Under the pieces are notes generated by a model. The model did not search any database and was not told the DNA's origin. It was given only the letters and a program-made list of their open reading frames with translations. From Planktomarina sp. (lineage in GTDB: Bacteria > Pseudomonadota > Alphaproteobacteria > Rhodobacterales > Rhodobacteraceae): a stretch of DNA of 64,000 bases. Of the stretch, positions 44,812 to 54,102 are shown piece by piece. How positions within the stretch are numbered: the first letter of the stretch is position 1; every line of letters starts with the position of its first letter. The stretch spans positions 45,951 through 109,950 of the forward strand of contig JADHLF010000002.1 of NCBI GenBank assembly GCA_016780825.1, read 5' to 3'. The position numbers were made by a program, and so were the translations under genes.

Positions 44812-45114
44812 ATGACGAGGCCAAAAACTGATGGTGGATTTGCCCTTAATGAACCGCGACAGGGCAAAGCACAGGAAAACCTGGTGTTGCGGCTGCTTTG
44901 GATGCTCGTGATCTCCGTGATGTTGAGCCTCGCGCAAACGATTTTGACCTTTGTTACCGTCATCCAGTTCATTATCATGCTGATCTCGGGACGGCAGCCC
45001 AATGAGCGTTTGGCCGATTTTGGCACGACTTTGGGGATTTGGATTGCCAAGGCCGCCCGCTATCAAACAGCTGCCAGCGAAATGCGCCCTTGGCCATGGA
45101 GCGAGTTGGATTAA
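44812..45114 (+). CDS. DUF4389 membrane protein
   Basis: A 100-residue protein with two adjoining hydrophobic segments (residues about 26-58, LRLLWMLVISVMLSLAQTIL and TVIQFIIMLISG) followed by NERLADFGTTLGIWIAKAARY and a WPWSELD tail, the mark of DUF4389. Function unknown. No strong ribosome-binding site. Its stop shares TTAA with the convergent pepF gene. Confidence 0.82.
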   Translation: MTRPKTDGGFALNEPRQGKAQENLVLRLLWMLVISVMLSLAQTILTFVTVIQFIIMLISGRQPNERLADFGTTLGIWIAKAARYQTAASEMRPWPWSELD

Positions 45115-46940
45115 TCTTCCATCGCTTCCAGCTCGTCGATCATCGCAGAGATCATGCTGAGTCCCTTATCCCAAAACTTGGGGTCACTCGCGTCCAAACC
45201 AAAGGGCGCGAGCAGTTCCGTGTGGTGCTTTGAGCCACCGGCCCGCAGCATGTCAAAATATTTGGTCTGAAACGCGGGATCACCCTCTTCATAGACTGCA
45301 TAAAGCGCGTTCACCAACCCGTCGCCAAAGGCATAGGCGTAAACATAGAAGGGGGAATGCACAAAATGCGGGATGTAGGACCAGAACGTCTCATAGCCAT
45401 CCATGAATTCAAAAACCGGCCCGAGGCTCTCGCCCTGCACACTCATCCAAATCTCATTGATCTGATCTGGCGTGAGCTCCCCCTCGGCACGGGCCGCATG
45501 CAGCTTGCACTCAAAGTCATAAAACGCAATTTGGCGCACCACGGTGTTGATCATATCCTCCACTTTGCCGGCCAGGAGCACTTTGCGCTCTTGGGGAGTC
45601 TTGGCGGCGGCCAAAAGTTTGCGGAAGGTCAACATTTCGCCAAAAACGGAAGCGGTCTCAGCCAGGGTGAGCGGTGTTGAGGACAGCAATTCGCCTTGCT
45701 GGGCGGCCAGAACCTGATGCACCCCGTGACCCAATTCATGGGCCAATGTCATCACATCCCGCGGCTTGCCCATGTAATTCAGCATCACATAGGGATGCAC
45801 GGTGGTGACGGTTGGATGTGCAAAAGCGCCGGGGGCCTTACCTGGCTTGACGGCTGCATCGATCCAGCCCTGGGTGAAAAAGGGTTTGGCTATTTCGGCC
45901 ATCTTAGGCGAAAATTCTGCATAGGCGGACAGCACCATCTCTTGCGCTGTGGCCCAATCGACCAGCTTGTCATCTTCAATTGGCAAAGGAGCGTTTCGAT
46001 CCCAGACTTGCAGGGTCTCAAGGCCAAGCCATTTGGCTTTGAGCGCATAGTAGCGATGCGATAATTTGGGGTAGGCGGCCACGACCGCATTGCGCAGCGC
46101 CTCGACGACCTCAGCCTCGACGTGGTTGGACAAATGCCGTCCCGTTTGCGGCGTCGGCATTTTCCGCCAGCGGTCCTCGATCTCTTTTTCTTTGGCCAGC
46201 GTATTATGCACCCGGGCAAAAAGGCTGGTGTTTTTACGCAGGACACGCGCAATCTCGCGGGCCGCCGCCTCGCGCGTGCCTCTGTCTTGTTCGGACAATT
46301 TGTTGGCCGCCGCCTCGAGCGGCAGATCCTCCCCATCAATCGTAAAGACCAGGCTGGCGACGGTTTCGTCAAACAAGCGGTTCCACGCAGCGGCCCCGAC
46401 CACCGATTGATCATGCAGGAATTTCTCCAGCTCGTCAGAGAGCTGATAGGGCTTCATCGCGCGCATGCGGTCAAACACCGGCTTATAGCGGGCCAGAGCG
46501 GCATTTTGCGCCAATAATTTTGAAAGAGCTTCCTCCTCCAATCTATTGAATTCTAATCCATAGAAAACCAATTTTGTCGTATACTCTGTCAGCTTATTTT
46601 GCATATCTGACATGAATTTCGCCCGCTCGGGATCCGTTGTCAGCTGATAATAACGCAATCCTGCAAAAGACATGATCCGCCCGGCAATGATGTCAATCGC
46701 CTCATAGCGTTCCACGGCCTTGAGCATTTCATCCGCATTGAGTTGCGCGAGCTTGCCATCGTAATCATCTGAAAAATCACTACACGCTTTCTCAAGCCGC
46801 TTGAGATCGGCCTGCAGCTCTGGCGCATCTTCGGATGTATAAAGATCGCTGAGATCCCATTCTGGCAAATCTCCAAAGGCTCCGCCGCCTTGTGGATTGG
46901 CCTCAAATACGCGTGTGTCTTTTCGCATGAATTGGTCCAT
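45111..46940 (-). CDS. pepF: Oligoendopeptidase F (M3B peptidase)
   Basis: A 609-residue zinc metallopeptidase that trims oligopeptides in the cytoplasm. The zinc motif is LAHELGHGVHQ (HExxH) and the third ligand lies in the downstream ETASVFGEM. The N-terminal M3 domain is complete. Either ATG 46940 or ATG 46928 may start it; the first gives MDQFMRKDTRVF. It converges on DUF4389 with four shared bases. Confidence 0.94.
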   Translation of the reverse strand: MDQFMRKDTRVFEANPQGGGAFGDLPEWDLSDLYTSEDAPELQADLKRLEKACSDFSDDYDGKLAQLNADEMLKAVERYEAIDIIAGRIMSFAGLRYYQLTTDPERAKFMSDMQNKLTEYTTKLVFYGLEFNRLEEEALSKLLAQNAALARYKPVFDRMRAMKPYQLSDELEKFLHDQSVVGAAAWNRLFDETVASLVFTIDGEDLPLEAAANKLSEQDRGTREAAAREIARVLRKNTSLFARVHNTLAKEKEIEDRWRKMPTPQTGRHLSNHVEAEVVEALRNAVVAAYPKLSHRYYALKAKWLGLETLQVWDRNAPLPIEDDKLVDWATAQEMVLSAYAEFSPKMAEIAKPFFTQGWIDAAVKPGKAPGAFAHPTVTTVHPYVMLNYMGKPRDVMTLAHELGHGVHQVLAAQQGELLSSTPLTLAETASVFGEMLTFRKLLAAAKTPQERKVLLAGKVEDMINTVVRQIAFYDFECKLHAARAEGELTPDQINEIWMSVQGESLGPVFEFMDGYETFWSYIPHFVHSPFYVYAYAFGDGLVNALYAVYEEGDPAFQTKYFDMLRAGGSKHHTELLAPFGLDASDPKFWDKGLSMISAMIDELEAMED

Positions 46941-47064
46941 CAGGGCTGTATTATTCGGTCAGCTGGCTCAAAAAACGCCCAGTTTTGAGCTGCACAAGTG
47001 TTCACTGTCTCTCGCTCTATCTAATGTTTTTCCTGGGGAGAGGAAAGCCACTTTAGGCGCTTGC

Positions 47065-47079
47065 AATTCAAATTGAATT
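47065..47079. promoter_or_regulatory. Palindrome upstream of the aldolase gene
   Basis: AATTCAA-A-TTGAATT is a perfect inverted repeat 50 bases before the HpcH/HpaI gene start, between pepF and the aldolase. Its position fits an operator; no regulator is known. Confidence 0.35.
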
Positions 47080-47128
47080 TCTCCGCGCTTCATGCTCTGC
47101 TTTGGGTGTTGCTAGAATTGGAGACCTT

Positions 47129-47893
47129 ATGCGCATTGAGAATTTTAAATCCCGCATGGCAAATCGTGAGATGATGGCCGGGACGTTTTTGAAGACCCCA
47201 GCCTATGAGTTGGTGGAGGTTCTGGCAACTTCGCAGTTGGATTTCATCTGCATCGACATGGAGCATAGCCCCTTTGACCGCGCGCGCACGGATGCTTGTC
47301 TTGCCGTGGCGCGGGCCTTGGATTTTCCAGTGCTGGTGCGGGTGACGCATTTTGCACCGCAAACCGTGTTGCAGGTTTTGGATATGGGCGCAGTTGGCGT
47401 GGTGGCCCCGCATATCATCACCGCAAAGCAGGCCCAGGATTTGGTGCGCGCCGCGCATTTCGGCCCAGGGGGCCGCGGTTTTGCGGGCGCCACGCGTTGG
47501 GCCGGATATGGCACGCAAAATATGGCGGAAGTGCTGGCGCAATCGGCGCGTCAAACGGTTGTGATTGCCCAGATTGAAGAGCCCGAGGCGCTGGAAAATG
47601 TCGAGGAGATTGCCGCAACCCCCGGCGTAGACGGTTTGTTCCTCGGGCCATCAGATATGAGCGTTTCAATGGGCTATCGTGACACCAATTCTGAGGACTT
47701 GCGCGCGGCTCTCGCGCGGTGCGGCGCGGCGGCGGAGATGTCGGGCAAAGCCTATATGACCTTCGTGCCCAATGCTGCCAAAGCGGCAGATTGGGCGCAA
47801 TTTGGGGCGCATATGTTCTTTGTCGGATCTGAGCAGGGCTGGATGAAGTCTGGGGCCAATGCCGATGCGGCGGGCATTCATGCGCTTGGGTGA
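47129..47893 (+). CDS. HpcH/HpaI aldolase family protein
   Basis: A 254-residue class II (metal-dependent) aldolase. The start at 47129 has GGAG 6 bases upstream and gives MRIENFKSRMANREMM. Active-site features are DMEHSPFD (base His), metal ligands in IAQIEEPEAL and VDGLFLGPSDMS. Known members cleave 4-hydroxy-2-oxo acids (HpaI, RhmA, GarL); a citrate-lyase-like alternative is less likely. It overlaps the convergent lysophospholipase gene by 16 bases. Confidence 0.88.
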   Translation: MRIENFKSRMANREMMAGTFLKTPAYELVEVLATSQLDFICIDMEHSPFDRARTDACLAVARALDFPVLVRVTHFAPQTVLQVLDMGAVGVVAPHIITAKQAQDLVRAAHFGPGGRGFAGATRWAGYGTQNMAEVLAQSARQTVVIAQIEEPEALENVEEIAATPGVDGLFLGPSDMSVSMGYRDTNSEDLRAALARCGAAAEMSGKAYMTFVPNAAKAADWAQFGAHMFFVGSEQGWMKSGANADAAGIHALG

Positions 47894-48825
47894 TGCCGAT
47901 CAAAATGGGCGATGGTTTCGCGGTAAAACGCTGCGCGGATTTCGGGGCGCTCCATCATGAATTCATGTTTGGCCTGGGGCACGACCTTTAGGCGGGCTCC
48001 GGGCCAATGGGCCATGCGCTGCTGAATGCGCCTTGGGTCCACGATGGTTTCCAGGCCACCGACAAAGCATAGGGCCGGAGCGTTGGGTGCGCGGCGGCGG
48101 TGCAGCGCAAGCATCTCGTGCAGTGCCTCATTGAGCCAGTGCAAACTCGGGCCGCCAAGGGCGCAATCAGGAAGTTCTTGGAGGTGGTACTGCATCATTT
48201 CAAACATTTGCGGATCACAGCTCAACTGATTGTCCTCAAATGCCACCTCCAGCAAATAAGGTCCAATAGAGCTGCCTGGCGCGCGCATCTCAGCCAGTTT
48301 GAACGGGTACAGGAGGCTGGACAGTGCCCAAGCCAAGGCGCGTTTCGCGGGAGGGTGAAACAAAATTCCCCACATCGGCGCCGAGAAACTGACCGCCTGC
48401 ACGGGCAAGCCTTGCATCAGCGCGCGCAAACCAATGCAGCCGCCCATGGAGTGGGCAATTAGAAAATAAGGCTCGGGCAGGTCCATTGATTTGGCCGCGC
48501 TCATCAGAGTTTGCACGTCCCGCTGATAGTCAGAAAATTTGTGCACATGGCCAATCAAGCGATCTGGCAACAGCCGGTCTGACAGGCCCTGTCCCCGCCA
48601 ATCTATGGCCAAGCAGCTGTAACCGGCCTTGGCAAGGGCCGCTGCGGCTCCGCCGTATTTTTCAATATATTCGGTGCGCCCAGGGAATATTAAGACCGTT
48701 CCCTTGGTCCCGCTGCGCCAAACCCCGAGGCGCAGGCGCAGACCGTCCGGCGTTTGCACCCAATGGCCAGACCCTTCCCCAGGGCCGCGCGCCAGATCGT
48801 TTCGCAGCGGCGCAGGGCTGAGCAT
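47878..48825 (-). CDS. Alpha/beta hydrolase, lysophospholipase (PldB-like)
   Basis: A 315-residue serine hydrolase. The nucleophile elbow is IAHSMGGCIG (GxSxG variant HSMGG) and the acid/base residues are expected in VGGLETIVDP and AKHEFMMERP. The family hydrolyses lysophospholipids or monoacylglycerols. Its ATG shares one base with the stop of the SCP2 gene (TGATG at 48825), so the two are translationally coupled. Confidence 0.87.
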   Translation of the reverse strand: MLSPAPLRNDLARGPGEGSGHWVQTPDGLRLRLGVWRSGTKGTVLIFPGRTEYIEKYGGAAAALAKAGYSCLAIDWRGQGLSDRLLPDRLIGHVHKFSDYQRDVQTLMSAAKSMDLPEPYFLIAHSMGGCIGLRALMQGLPVQAVSFSAPMWGILFHPPAKRALAWALSSLLYPFKLAEMRAPGSSIGPYLLEVAFEDNQLSCDPQMFEMMQYHLQELPDCALGGPSLHWLNEALHEMLALHRRRAPNAPALCFVGGLETIVDPRRIQQRMAHWPGARLKVVPQAKHEFMMERPEIRAAFYRETIAHFDRHHPSA

Positions 48826-49115
48826 CAGCTCAAAACACCTGCCAATCGCATGGCCAGACCCATGTCGCCCTCTACCGAGAGCTTGCCACTCATGAAAGCA
48901 GAGGTTGGATTTTGCCGGCCGGCAAGAATATCCTCAAAGACCTCTGCCGTGGCCGAAAGGGTCACATCCGCCGAGTCATCGGAAATGCGGACCCCCGCGC
49001 TGTCCACGATTAATGCGCCCTCACCGGCAATTGAAAACTTTGCAGAGCCATCAAAAACGCCGCCGCCCAGCTTCTGTGTTAAAACATCACGGGCTTGGTT
49101 CAATATTTCGCTCAT
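48825..49115 (-). CDS. SCP2 sterol-binding domain protein
   Basis: A 96-residue single-domain protein of the SCP2 family, which binds lipids or acyl-CoA. The pattern GSAKFSIAGEGALIVDSAGVRI, then DVTLSATAEVFEDILAGRQNPTSAFMSGKLSVEGD, is characteristic. Coupled to the lysophospholipase gene, which suggests a shared role in lipid turnover or shuttling. Confidence 0.9.
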   Translation of the reverse strand: MSEILNQARDVLTQKLGGGVFDGSAKFSIAGEGALIVDSAGVRISDDSADVTLSATAEVFEDILAGRQNPTSAFMSGKLSVEGDMGLAMRLAGVLS

Positions 49116-49188
49116 TCAACAGGTTCCTTAATCATTTTATTTTACAGCGAGGGGCTGAAACCTCGGAAAACTGTGCTACAACTTTCTT

Positions 49189-49749
49189 ATGACCAGTGTT
49201 GTTTGGAAACTCAAATCATTCGTGGCGGCAATCTGCCTATTTGTTGCGGCAAGCGGGATGGCGGCGGCGCAGTCGGCGCGTTTGGATCCATTGTTTGAGC
49301 GTTTGAAAAGGGCAGATGCCGTCGATGCGCCGGCTCTGGAGGCGAAAATCCGGCAGGAATGGTCCAAAAGCGGATCAGCAACGGCCGATTTGCTGCTGTC
49401 TCGGGCGAAGATTGCCATCGATGCAGGCGATCAGAAAGCGGCCATGGGGCATTTGACAGCCTTGACGGATCATGCGCCAGAATTTGCAGAGGGCTGGAAC
49501 CTCAGCGCGGTGACCCTCTTTAATTTGGGTAAGATAGGCCCTGCTTTGGCGGCGATTGAACGCACCTTGATCCTGGAGCCGCGTCATTTCCAAGCCCTTG
49601 AAGGGCTGGTGCTGATTTTCGACGACGCTGGGCTCTATCAGGAGGCCTTTGAGATTCTACGTCAGATTGAGGCTATACATCCTCACGCCGAGATTCTATC
49701 GAAGGCGCGCGCACGACTTGAAGCAAAAACCCTAGGGCAAGCCCTGTAA
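49189..49749 (+). CDS. Periplasmic TPR-repeat protein (paralogue of 35.0 kb gene)
   Basis: A 186-residue exported protein: signal peptide near residues 1-27 (ending AAAQ), then TPR-like units such as FAEGWNLSAVTLFNLGKIGPAL and PRHFQALEGL. It aligns with the 35.0 kb protein through the shared AEG(Y/W)N and PRHxxAL motifs. Directly upstream of the SUV3-like helicase gene (19-base gap) and probably in the same operon. Confidence 0.82.
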   Translation: MTSVVWKLKSFVAAICLFVAASGMAAAQSARLDPLFERLKRADAVDAPALEAKIRQEWSKSGSATADLLLSRAKIAIDAGDQKAAMGHLTALTDHAPEFAEGWNLSAVTLFNLGKIGPALAAIERTLILEPRHFQALEGLVLIFDDAGLYQEAFEILRQIEAIHPHAEILSKARARLEAKTLGQAL

Positions 49750-49768
49750 CCCCTTAAGGGATTGGCCA

Positions 49769-52576
49769 ATGGCTCCAAATAATCGAATTGTGGCCGTTTT
49801 AGGCCCGACCAACACGGGCAAAACCCATTATGCCATTGAGCGGATGCTGGGGCATCGCACCGGAATCATTGGATTGCCGCTGCGATTGTTGGCACGCGAG
49901 GTTTATGACAAGATCGTAGCGCTGCGGGGGCCGTCGGTTGTGGCCTTGGTGACCGGCGAGGAGCGCATCGTGCCGCCGCGTGCAAAATATTGGGTCTGTA
50001 CGGTTGAGGCCATGCCCGAGGGTATGGGTTGCGATTTTTTAGCGGTCGATGAGATCCAACTCTGCGCCGATCCTGAGCGCGGCCATGTTTTTACCGACCG
50101 TTTGCTGCGCGCGCGCGGCTTGCATGAAACGCTCTTTATGGGGGCAGAGACCATGCGCAAGGCGATTGCGGCGCTGGTTCCGACGGCCGATTTTATGCAC
50201 CGGGAAAGATTTTCCGAGCTGAGCTACAGCGGACAAAAGAAGATCAGCCGCATGCCAGAACGCTCTGCCATCGTGTCGTTTAGCGTGGATAATGTTTATG
50301 GGATCGCTGAGCTGTTGCGGCGCCAAAAGGGCGGGGCGGCGGTGGTCATGGGGGCGTTGAGCCCGCGCACGCGCAATGCGCAGGTTGAAATGTATCAAAA
50401 TGGCGATGTGGATTACCTTGTGGCCACCGATGCCATTGGCATGGGGCTCAATTTGGATGTGAACCATGTGGCCTTTTCAGCAACATCGAAATTTGATGGC
50501 AACCGCATGCGACCGCTTTTGCCAACCGAACTGGCGCAAATCGCAGGCCGCGCGGGACGACATATGAACAATGGCAGTTTCGGCGTCACGGGTGAAGCTG
50601 CGCCCTTGCACGATGACTTGGTTGAGGCCATTACCGAAAATCGGTTTGCACCGCTGACCAAACTGTATTGGCGCAATGCCAAGCTGCAATTTGGCTCCAC
50701 CAAAGCGCTGATTTTAGCCTTGGAGCAACAGACGAGCAATGAATGGCTGACGCGGGTGCGTGAAAGCTGTGATTTGGCCGCGCTCAAGGCTTTGGTGCAG
50801 GATGCCGAAATTGCCGCAAGAGCCAGTGACGGCGCCTCGGTGGCTTTGCTCTGGGACGTCTGCCGAATCCCTGACTTTCGGGGTATTTCAAACCGGCAAC
50901 ATGCCGAGCTTCTGGGTGTTATTTACAACTATTTGCACGAAAAGGGCCAAATTCCGCAAGATTGGCTCGCGCGAAGCATAAATAGTTTAGATAATACGAA
51001 GGGTGACATTGACGCCCTGTCAAAAAGGTTAGCCTATATCCGCACCTGGACCTATGTTGCGCAACGCAAAGACTGGGCCCATGATCATGAGCATTGGCGC
51101 GAGGCGACCCGCGCTGTAGAAGACCGTTTGTCAGACGCGCTGCATATCGCACTGACCCAAAGATTTGTCGATCGGCGCACATCTATTTTGATGCGGCGAT
51201 TGAAACAGAAGGAGAGCCTTGTGGCCGACGTGAATAAAGATGGTGAAGTAACAGTAGAAGGCCAGTTTGTTGGGCGGCTTGAGGGATTTCAATTTCGGCA
51301 AGACGCCAGCGCGTCACCCGATGAGGCCAAGACGCTCCGCAGCGCCAGTCTTCAAGCCTTGACCCCCGAGTTCCATCTTCGGGCAGATCGGATGTACAAT
51401 GCCCCAGATACGGAGATTGATTTCACCGAGCAAGGCGGCCTGATGTGGGGCACCTCGGCGGTGGGCAAGCTGATTCCTGGCTCAAATGCGCTTAAACCGC
51501 ATGTGCAGGCTTTCGTTGATGTCGAGGCCGGGCCAGAAGTGGCTGAGAAAGTGACGCGGCGTTTGCAGCATTTCATCGACCGCAAAATATCCACCCTATT
51601 TGAGCCTTTGATGAATATGCAGCGCGACGAAAGTCTCACGGGCATGGCGCGCGGCTTTGCGTTTCAGATGATCGAAGGTCTGGGCGTTTTGGACCGGGCG
51701 GATGTGGGCGAAGATGTGAAATCCTTGGATCAAGAGGCCCGCAGCGCCCTGCGCAAACATGGCATCCGGTTTGGTCAGTTTACCATCTTCATGCCGTTGT
51801 TGCTCAAACCCGCGCCAACGCGCTTGCGGTTGTTGCTTTGGTCTTTGGCCTCTGGCCTGCAAGAATTTCCCGAGGCGCCGCCTCCGGGTCTGGTCACTGT
51901 GCCGACCGATGCGACAAAGCCTGCGGGCTATCACTTGAAATCTGGTTATCGCGCCGCTGGCGAACGGGCTTTGCGTGTTGATATGGCTGAACGCCTCGCA
52001 GATATGTTGCGCACCCAGGACACGCGTGGCGGATTTGAAGCCACGGCGGATATGCTGTCGATCACGGGCATGACGTTGGAGCAATTTGCCAATTTGATGC
52101 AGGGGCTGGGGTATCGCGCGGAAAAGGCGGAGCGGATCAAGGTGAAAGCGCCCGCGGCAGAGCCGGTGGCGTCGGAGCCTGCCAGTGATGCGGAGGCTTC
52201 TGCGGATGGCACCTCTGACGCGGTTGAGACCGCGCCAATAGATGCTCCCATAGCGGATGTCCCTGCCGCAGAGCTTGAAACACCGGCTGAGGCTGGCGAA
52301 GATGCCTCTAAGGAGACGGCGCCCGTGGAAATGGAGGTCTTTTATACCTTCGCATGGGGCGCGAAACGTGTGGAGCGCGCGGCGAATGGTCCGCGCCAAG
52401 GCCAAAAACCACGCGGCAAGTCCAAACAGGACCGTGCACCGAAGGGCAAAGGCGGCAAGGCCGGCGGCAATCCCGATAAGGCGGAGCGGTTCCAAGCCCG
52501 GCCCGCCAAACGCGACAAGCCCATTGATCCCGACAACCCTTTTGCCGCGGCCTTGATGGGATTCGGCAAAAAGTGA
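49769..52576 (+). CDS. SUV3-like RNA helicase
   Basis: A 935-residue superfamily 2 helicase resembling the mitochondrial degradosome helicase SUPV3L1. Walker A is LGPTNTGKTHYA near residue 12, the DEAD-box equivalent is DEIQ near residue 92, and helicase C motifs include ATDAIGMGLNLD and QIAGRAGR. The extra C-terminal part has an Ala/Glu-rich linker and a basic tail (about 795-935). Probably acts in RNA turnover. Its stop overlaps the GTG start of the S4 gene (GTGA). Confidence 0.93.
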   Translation: MAPNNRIVAVLGPTNTGKTHYAIERMLGHRTGIIGLPLRLLAREVYDKIVALRGPSVVALVTGEERIVPPRAKYWVCTVEAMPEGMGCDFLAVDEIQLCADPERGHVFTDRLLRARGLHETLFMGAETMRKAIAALVPTADFMHRERFSELSYSGQKKISRMPERSAIVSFSVDNVYGIAELLRRQKGGAAVVMGALSPRTRNAQVEMYQNGDVDYLVATDAIGMGLNLDVNHVAFSATSKFDGNRMRPLLPTELAQIAGRAGRHMNNGSFGVTGEAAPLHDDLVEAITENRFAPLTKLYWRNAKLQFGSTKALILALEQQTSNEWLTRVRESCDLAALKALVQDAEIAARASDGASVALLWDVCRIPDFRGISNRQHAELLGVIYNYLHEKGQIPQDWLARSINSLDNTKGDIDALSKRLAYIRTWTYVAQRKDWAHDHEHWREATRAVEDRLSDALHIALTQRFVDRRTSILMRRLKQKESLVADVNKDGEVTVEGQFVGRLEGFQFRQDASASPDEAKTLRSASLQALTPEFHLRADRMYNAPDTEIDFTEQGGLMWGTSAVGKLIPGSNALKPHVQAFVDVEAGPEVAEKVTRRLQHFIDRKISTLFEPLMNMQRDESLTGMARGFAFQMIEGLGVLDRADVGEDVKSLDQEARSALRKHGIRFGQFTIFMPLLLKPAPTRLRLLLWSLASGLQEFPEAPPPGLVTVPTDATKPAGYHLKSGYRAAGERALRVDMAERLADMLRTQDTRGGFEATADMLSITGMTLEQFANLMQGLGYRAEKAERIKVKAPAAEPVASEPASDAEASADGTSDAVETAPIDAPIADVPAAELETPAEAGEDASKETAPVEMEVFYTFAWGAKRVERAANGPRQGQKPRGKSKQDRAPKGKGGKAGGNPDKAERFQARPAKRDKPIDPDNPFAAALMGFGKK

Positions 52577-52950
52577 GTGAGGCGAAACCGGGTCTTCGCA
52601 TTGACAAATGGCTCTGGCAGGCCCGGTTTTTTAAGACGCGGAGCCTGGCGGCGAAGCTGGTGCAATCGGGCAAGCTGCGGCTCAATGGGGAGTTGATCTC
52701 CAAGCCATCGCGTATGATCAGCGTTGGCGATGTACTGACCTTTCCAAAGGCCTTGGACACAAGGGTGATTGAGGTGCGCGCGCTGGGCACGCGGCGCGGC
52801 CCGGCGCCCGAGGCCCAGGCGCTCTATCTCGATTTGGCGCCCCCTGCACCCAAGCCCGCCTTCAACGCCAGTCCAAAGGCGGATCACCGCCCAACCGCCC
52901 GCGAGCGCCGGGCTCTTCAAAAATTTAAGCAAGACCTTGAAGAAAACTAA
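52573..52950 (+). CDS. S4-domain RNA-binding protein, Hsp15/HslR-like
   Basis: A 125-residue protein with an S4 domain ([23 protein letters not shown]... LNGELISKP) and a basic, Pro/Ala-rich C-terminus. Hsp15 rescues stalled 50S-tRNA complexes after heat shock in E. coli. The GTG start overlaps the helicase stop, so translation is coupled. Co-occurrence with the helicase, fdxA and carD is a conserved Rhodobacteraceae order (recalled). Confidence 0.9.
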   Translation: MSEAKPGLRIDKWLWQARFFKTRSLAAKLVQSGKLRLNGELISKPSRMISVGDVLTFPKALDTRVIEVRALGTRRGPAPEAQALYLDLAPPAPKPAFNASPKADHRPTARERRALQKFKQDLEEN

Positions 52951-53018
52951 GGCAAGCGCAACTTGCCAAAGAGCGACTTGCGGTTTATGCGCATGTCGAA
53001 GTCAAAGGAAACTCGATT

Positions 53019-53357
53019 ATGACATATGTGGTCACAGACAATTGTATCGCCTGTAAATACACAGACTGCGTTGAGGTCTGCCCGGTAGATTGTTTCTATG
53101 AGGGCGAAAATATGTTGGTGATACATCCCGATGAATGTATTGATTGCGGCGTTTGTGAACCCGAGTGCCCCGCTGACGCTATTCGTCCGGACACCGAGCC
53201 GGATATGGAAAAATGGGTGGATTTCAACCGGAAATATTCCGAGGTTTGGCCTGTGATCATCACGAAAAAGGACGAGCTTCCTGATGCGGAAGCGCGCGAC
53301 GGTGAAGAGGGCAAGTTGGAGAAATATTTCTCTGAAGCCGCCGGAACTGGCGGCTAA
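53019..53357 (+). CDS. fdxA: Seven-iron ferredoxin FdxA
   Basis: A 112-residue ferredoxin with a 3Fe-4S and a 4Fe-4S centre. The first set is [17 protein letters not shown] (FdxA-type Cys spacing), the second [12 protein letters not shown]. Electron donor in the cytoplasm. AAAGGAAA lies 14 bases before the ATG. It is between the S4 gene and carD. Confidence 0.96.
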   Translation: MTYVVTDNCIACKYTDCVEVCPVDCFYEGENMLVIHPDECIDCGVCEPECPADAIRPDTEPDMEKWVDFNRKYSEVWPVIITKKDELPDAEARDGEEGKLEKYFSEAAGTGG

Positions 53358-53510
53358 ACACCCCCCGCTTTATCAATCGCTCAAAATATGTTATACACTC
53401 AACAGATGAACAGCTGTTTTAACACAGCGCCAAGCGCATCCTCTTTAATCTGAACTTAAGGCTGGTTCCTTACAGCAGGTTCACCGGTGCGTCGGCGTGA
53501 AAGGACGAAG

Positions 53511-54029
53511 ATGAGTAAGAAGAAACTTGATTTCCGTATTGATGAGTATGTGGTCTATCCTGCCCATGGGGTTGGCAAGGTCACTGCGGTTGATGAGCAA
53601 GAGGTTGCGGGCATCACCCTTGAGTTATTCGTTGTGGCTTTCGACAAAGACAAGATGACCCTGCGCGTGCCAACCCACAAGGCAATTGAAGTGGGCATGC
53701 GCCCCTTGGCAACGCCAGATGTCGTGGCCCATGCCATGGCGATCCTACGCGGCAAGGCCAAGGTAAAGCGGGCTATGTGGTCCCGCAGAGCGCAGGAATA
53801 TGAGCAGAAGATCAACTCCGGTGATTTGATCGCCATAGCTGAGGTGGTGCGTGATTTGCACCGCACCGATGATCAACGCGAGCAAAGCTACTCTGAACGC
53901 CAGCTTTATGAAGCGGCACTTGAGCGTCTGACACGCGAAATTGCCGTGGTGAACGGGGCCGAAGAATCAACGGCCGGCCAAGAAATCAACGATGTGTTGA
54001 TGTCGCGTGTGGTGCCTGCTGCCGGTTAG
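53511..54029 (+). CDS. carD: CarD-family transcriptional regulator
   Basis: A 172-residue RNA-polymerase-binding protein. The N-terminal Tudor-like RID domain (FRIDEYVVYPAHGVGKVTAV) contacts the beta subunit, and the C-terminal helical domain carries the conserved tryptophan in RAMWSRRAQEYEQK that stabilises open promoter complexes. AAAGGA precedes ATG 53511. Alphaproteobacterial CarD is an activator at most promoters, often of ribosomal genes. Confidence 0.95.
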   Translation: MSKKKLDFRIDEYVVYPAHGVGKVTAVDEQEVAGITLELFVVAFDKDKMTLRVPTHKAIEVGMRPLATPDVVAHAMAILRGKAKVKRAMWSRRAQEYEQKINSGDLIAIAEVVRDLHRTDDQREQSYSERQLYEAALERLTREIAVVNGAEESTAGQEINDVLMSRVVPAAG

Positions 54030-54048
54030 AGCGCGCTGTGAGACAATG

Positions 54049-54079
54049 CCCGCACCGACGATCCATCGCTTGGTGCGGG
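54049..54079. terminator. Bidirectional terminator hairpin between carD and cobS
   Basis: CCCGCACC (54049-54056) pairs with GGTGCGGG (54072-54079), with an inner CGAT/ATCG stem. It sits between the convergent carD and cobS stops. Confidence 0.6.
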
Positions 54080-54102
54080 AGCTGTCATTATTTGAGACGC
54101 GC

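Noticed and set aside
53465..53482. GTTC...GTTC direct repeat upstream of carD, resembling an alphaproteobacterial SOS box
   Set aside because: The spacer is 10 bases, not the 7 required for the LexA-type GTTCN7GTTC site, and carD is not an SOS gene.
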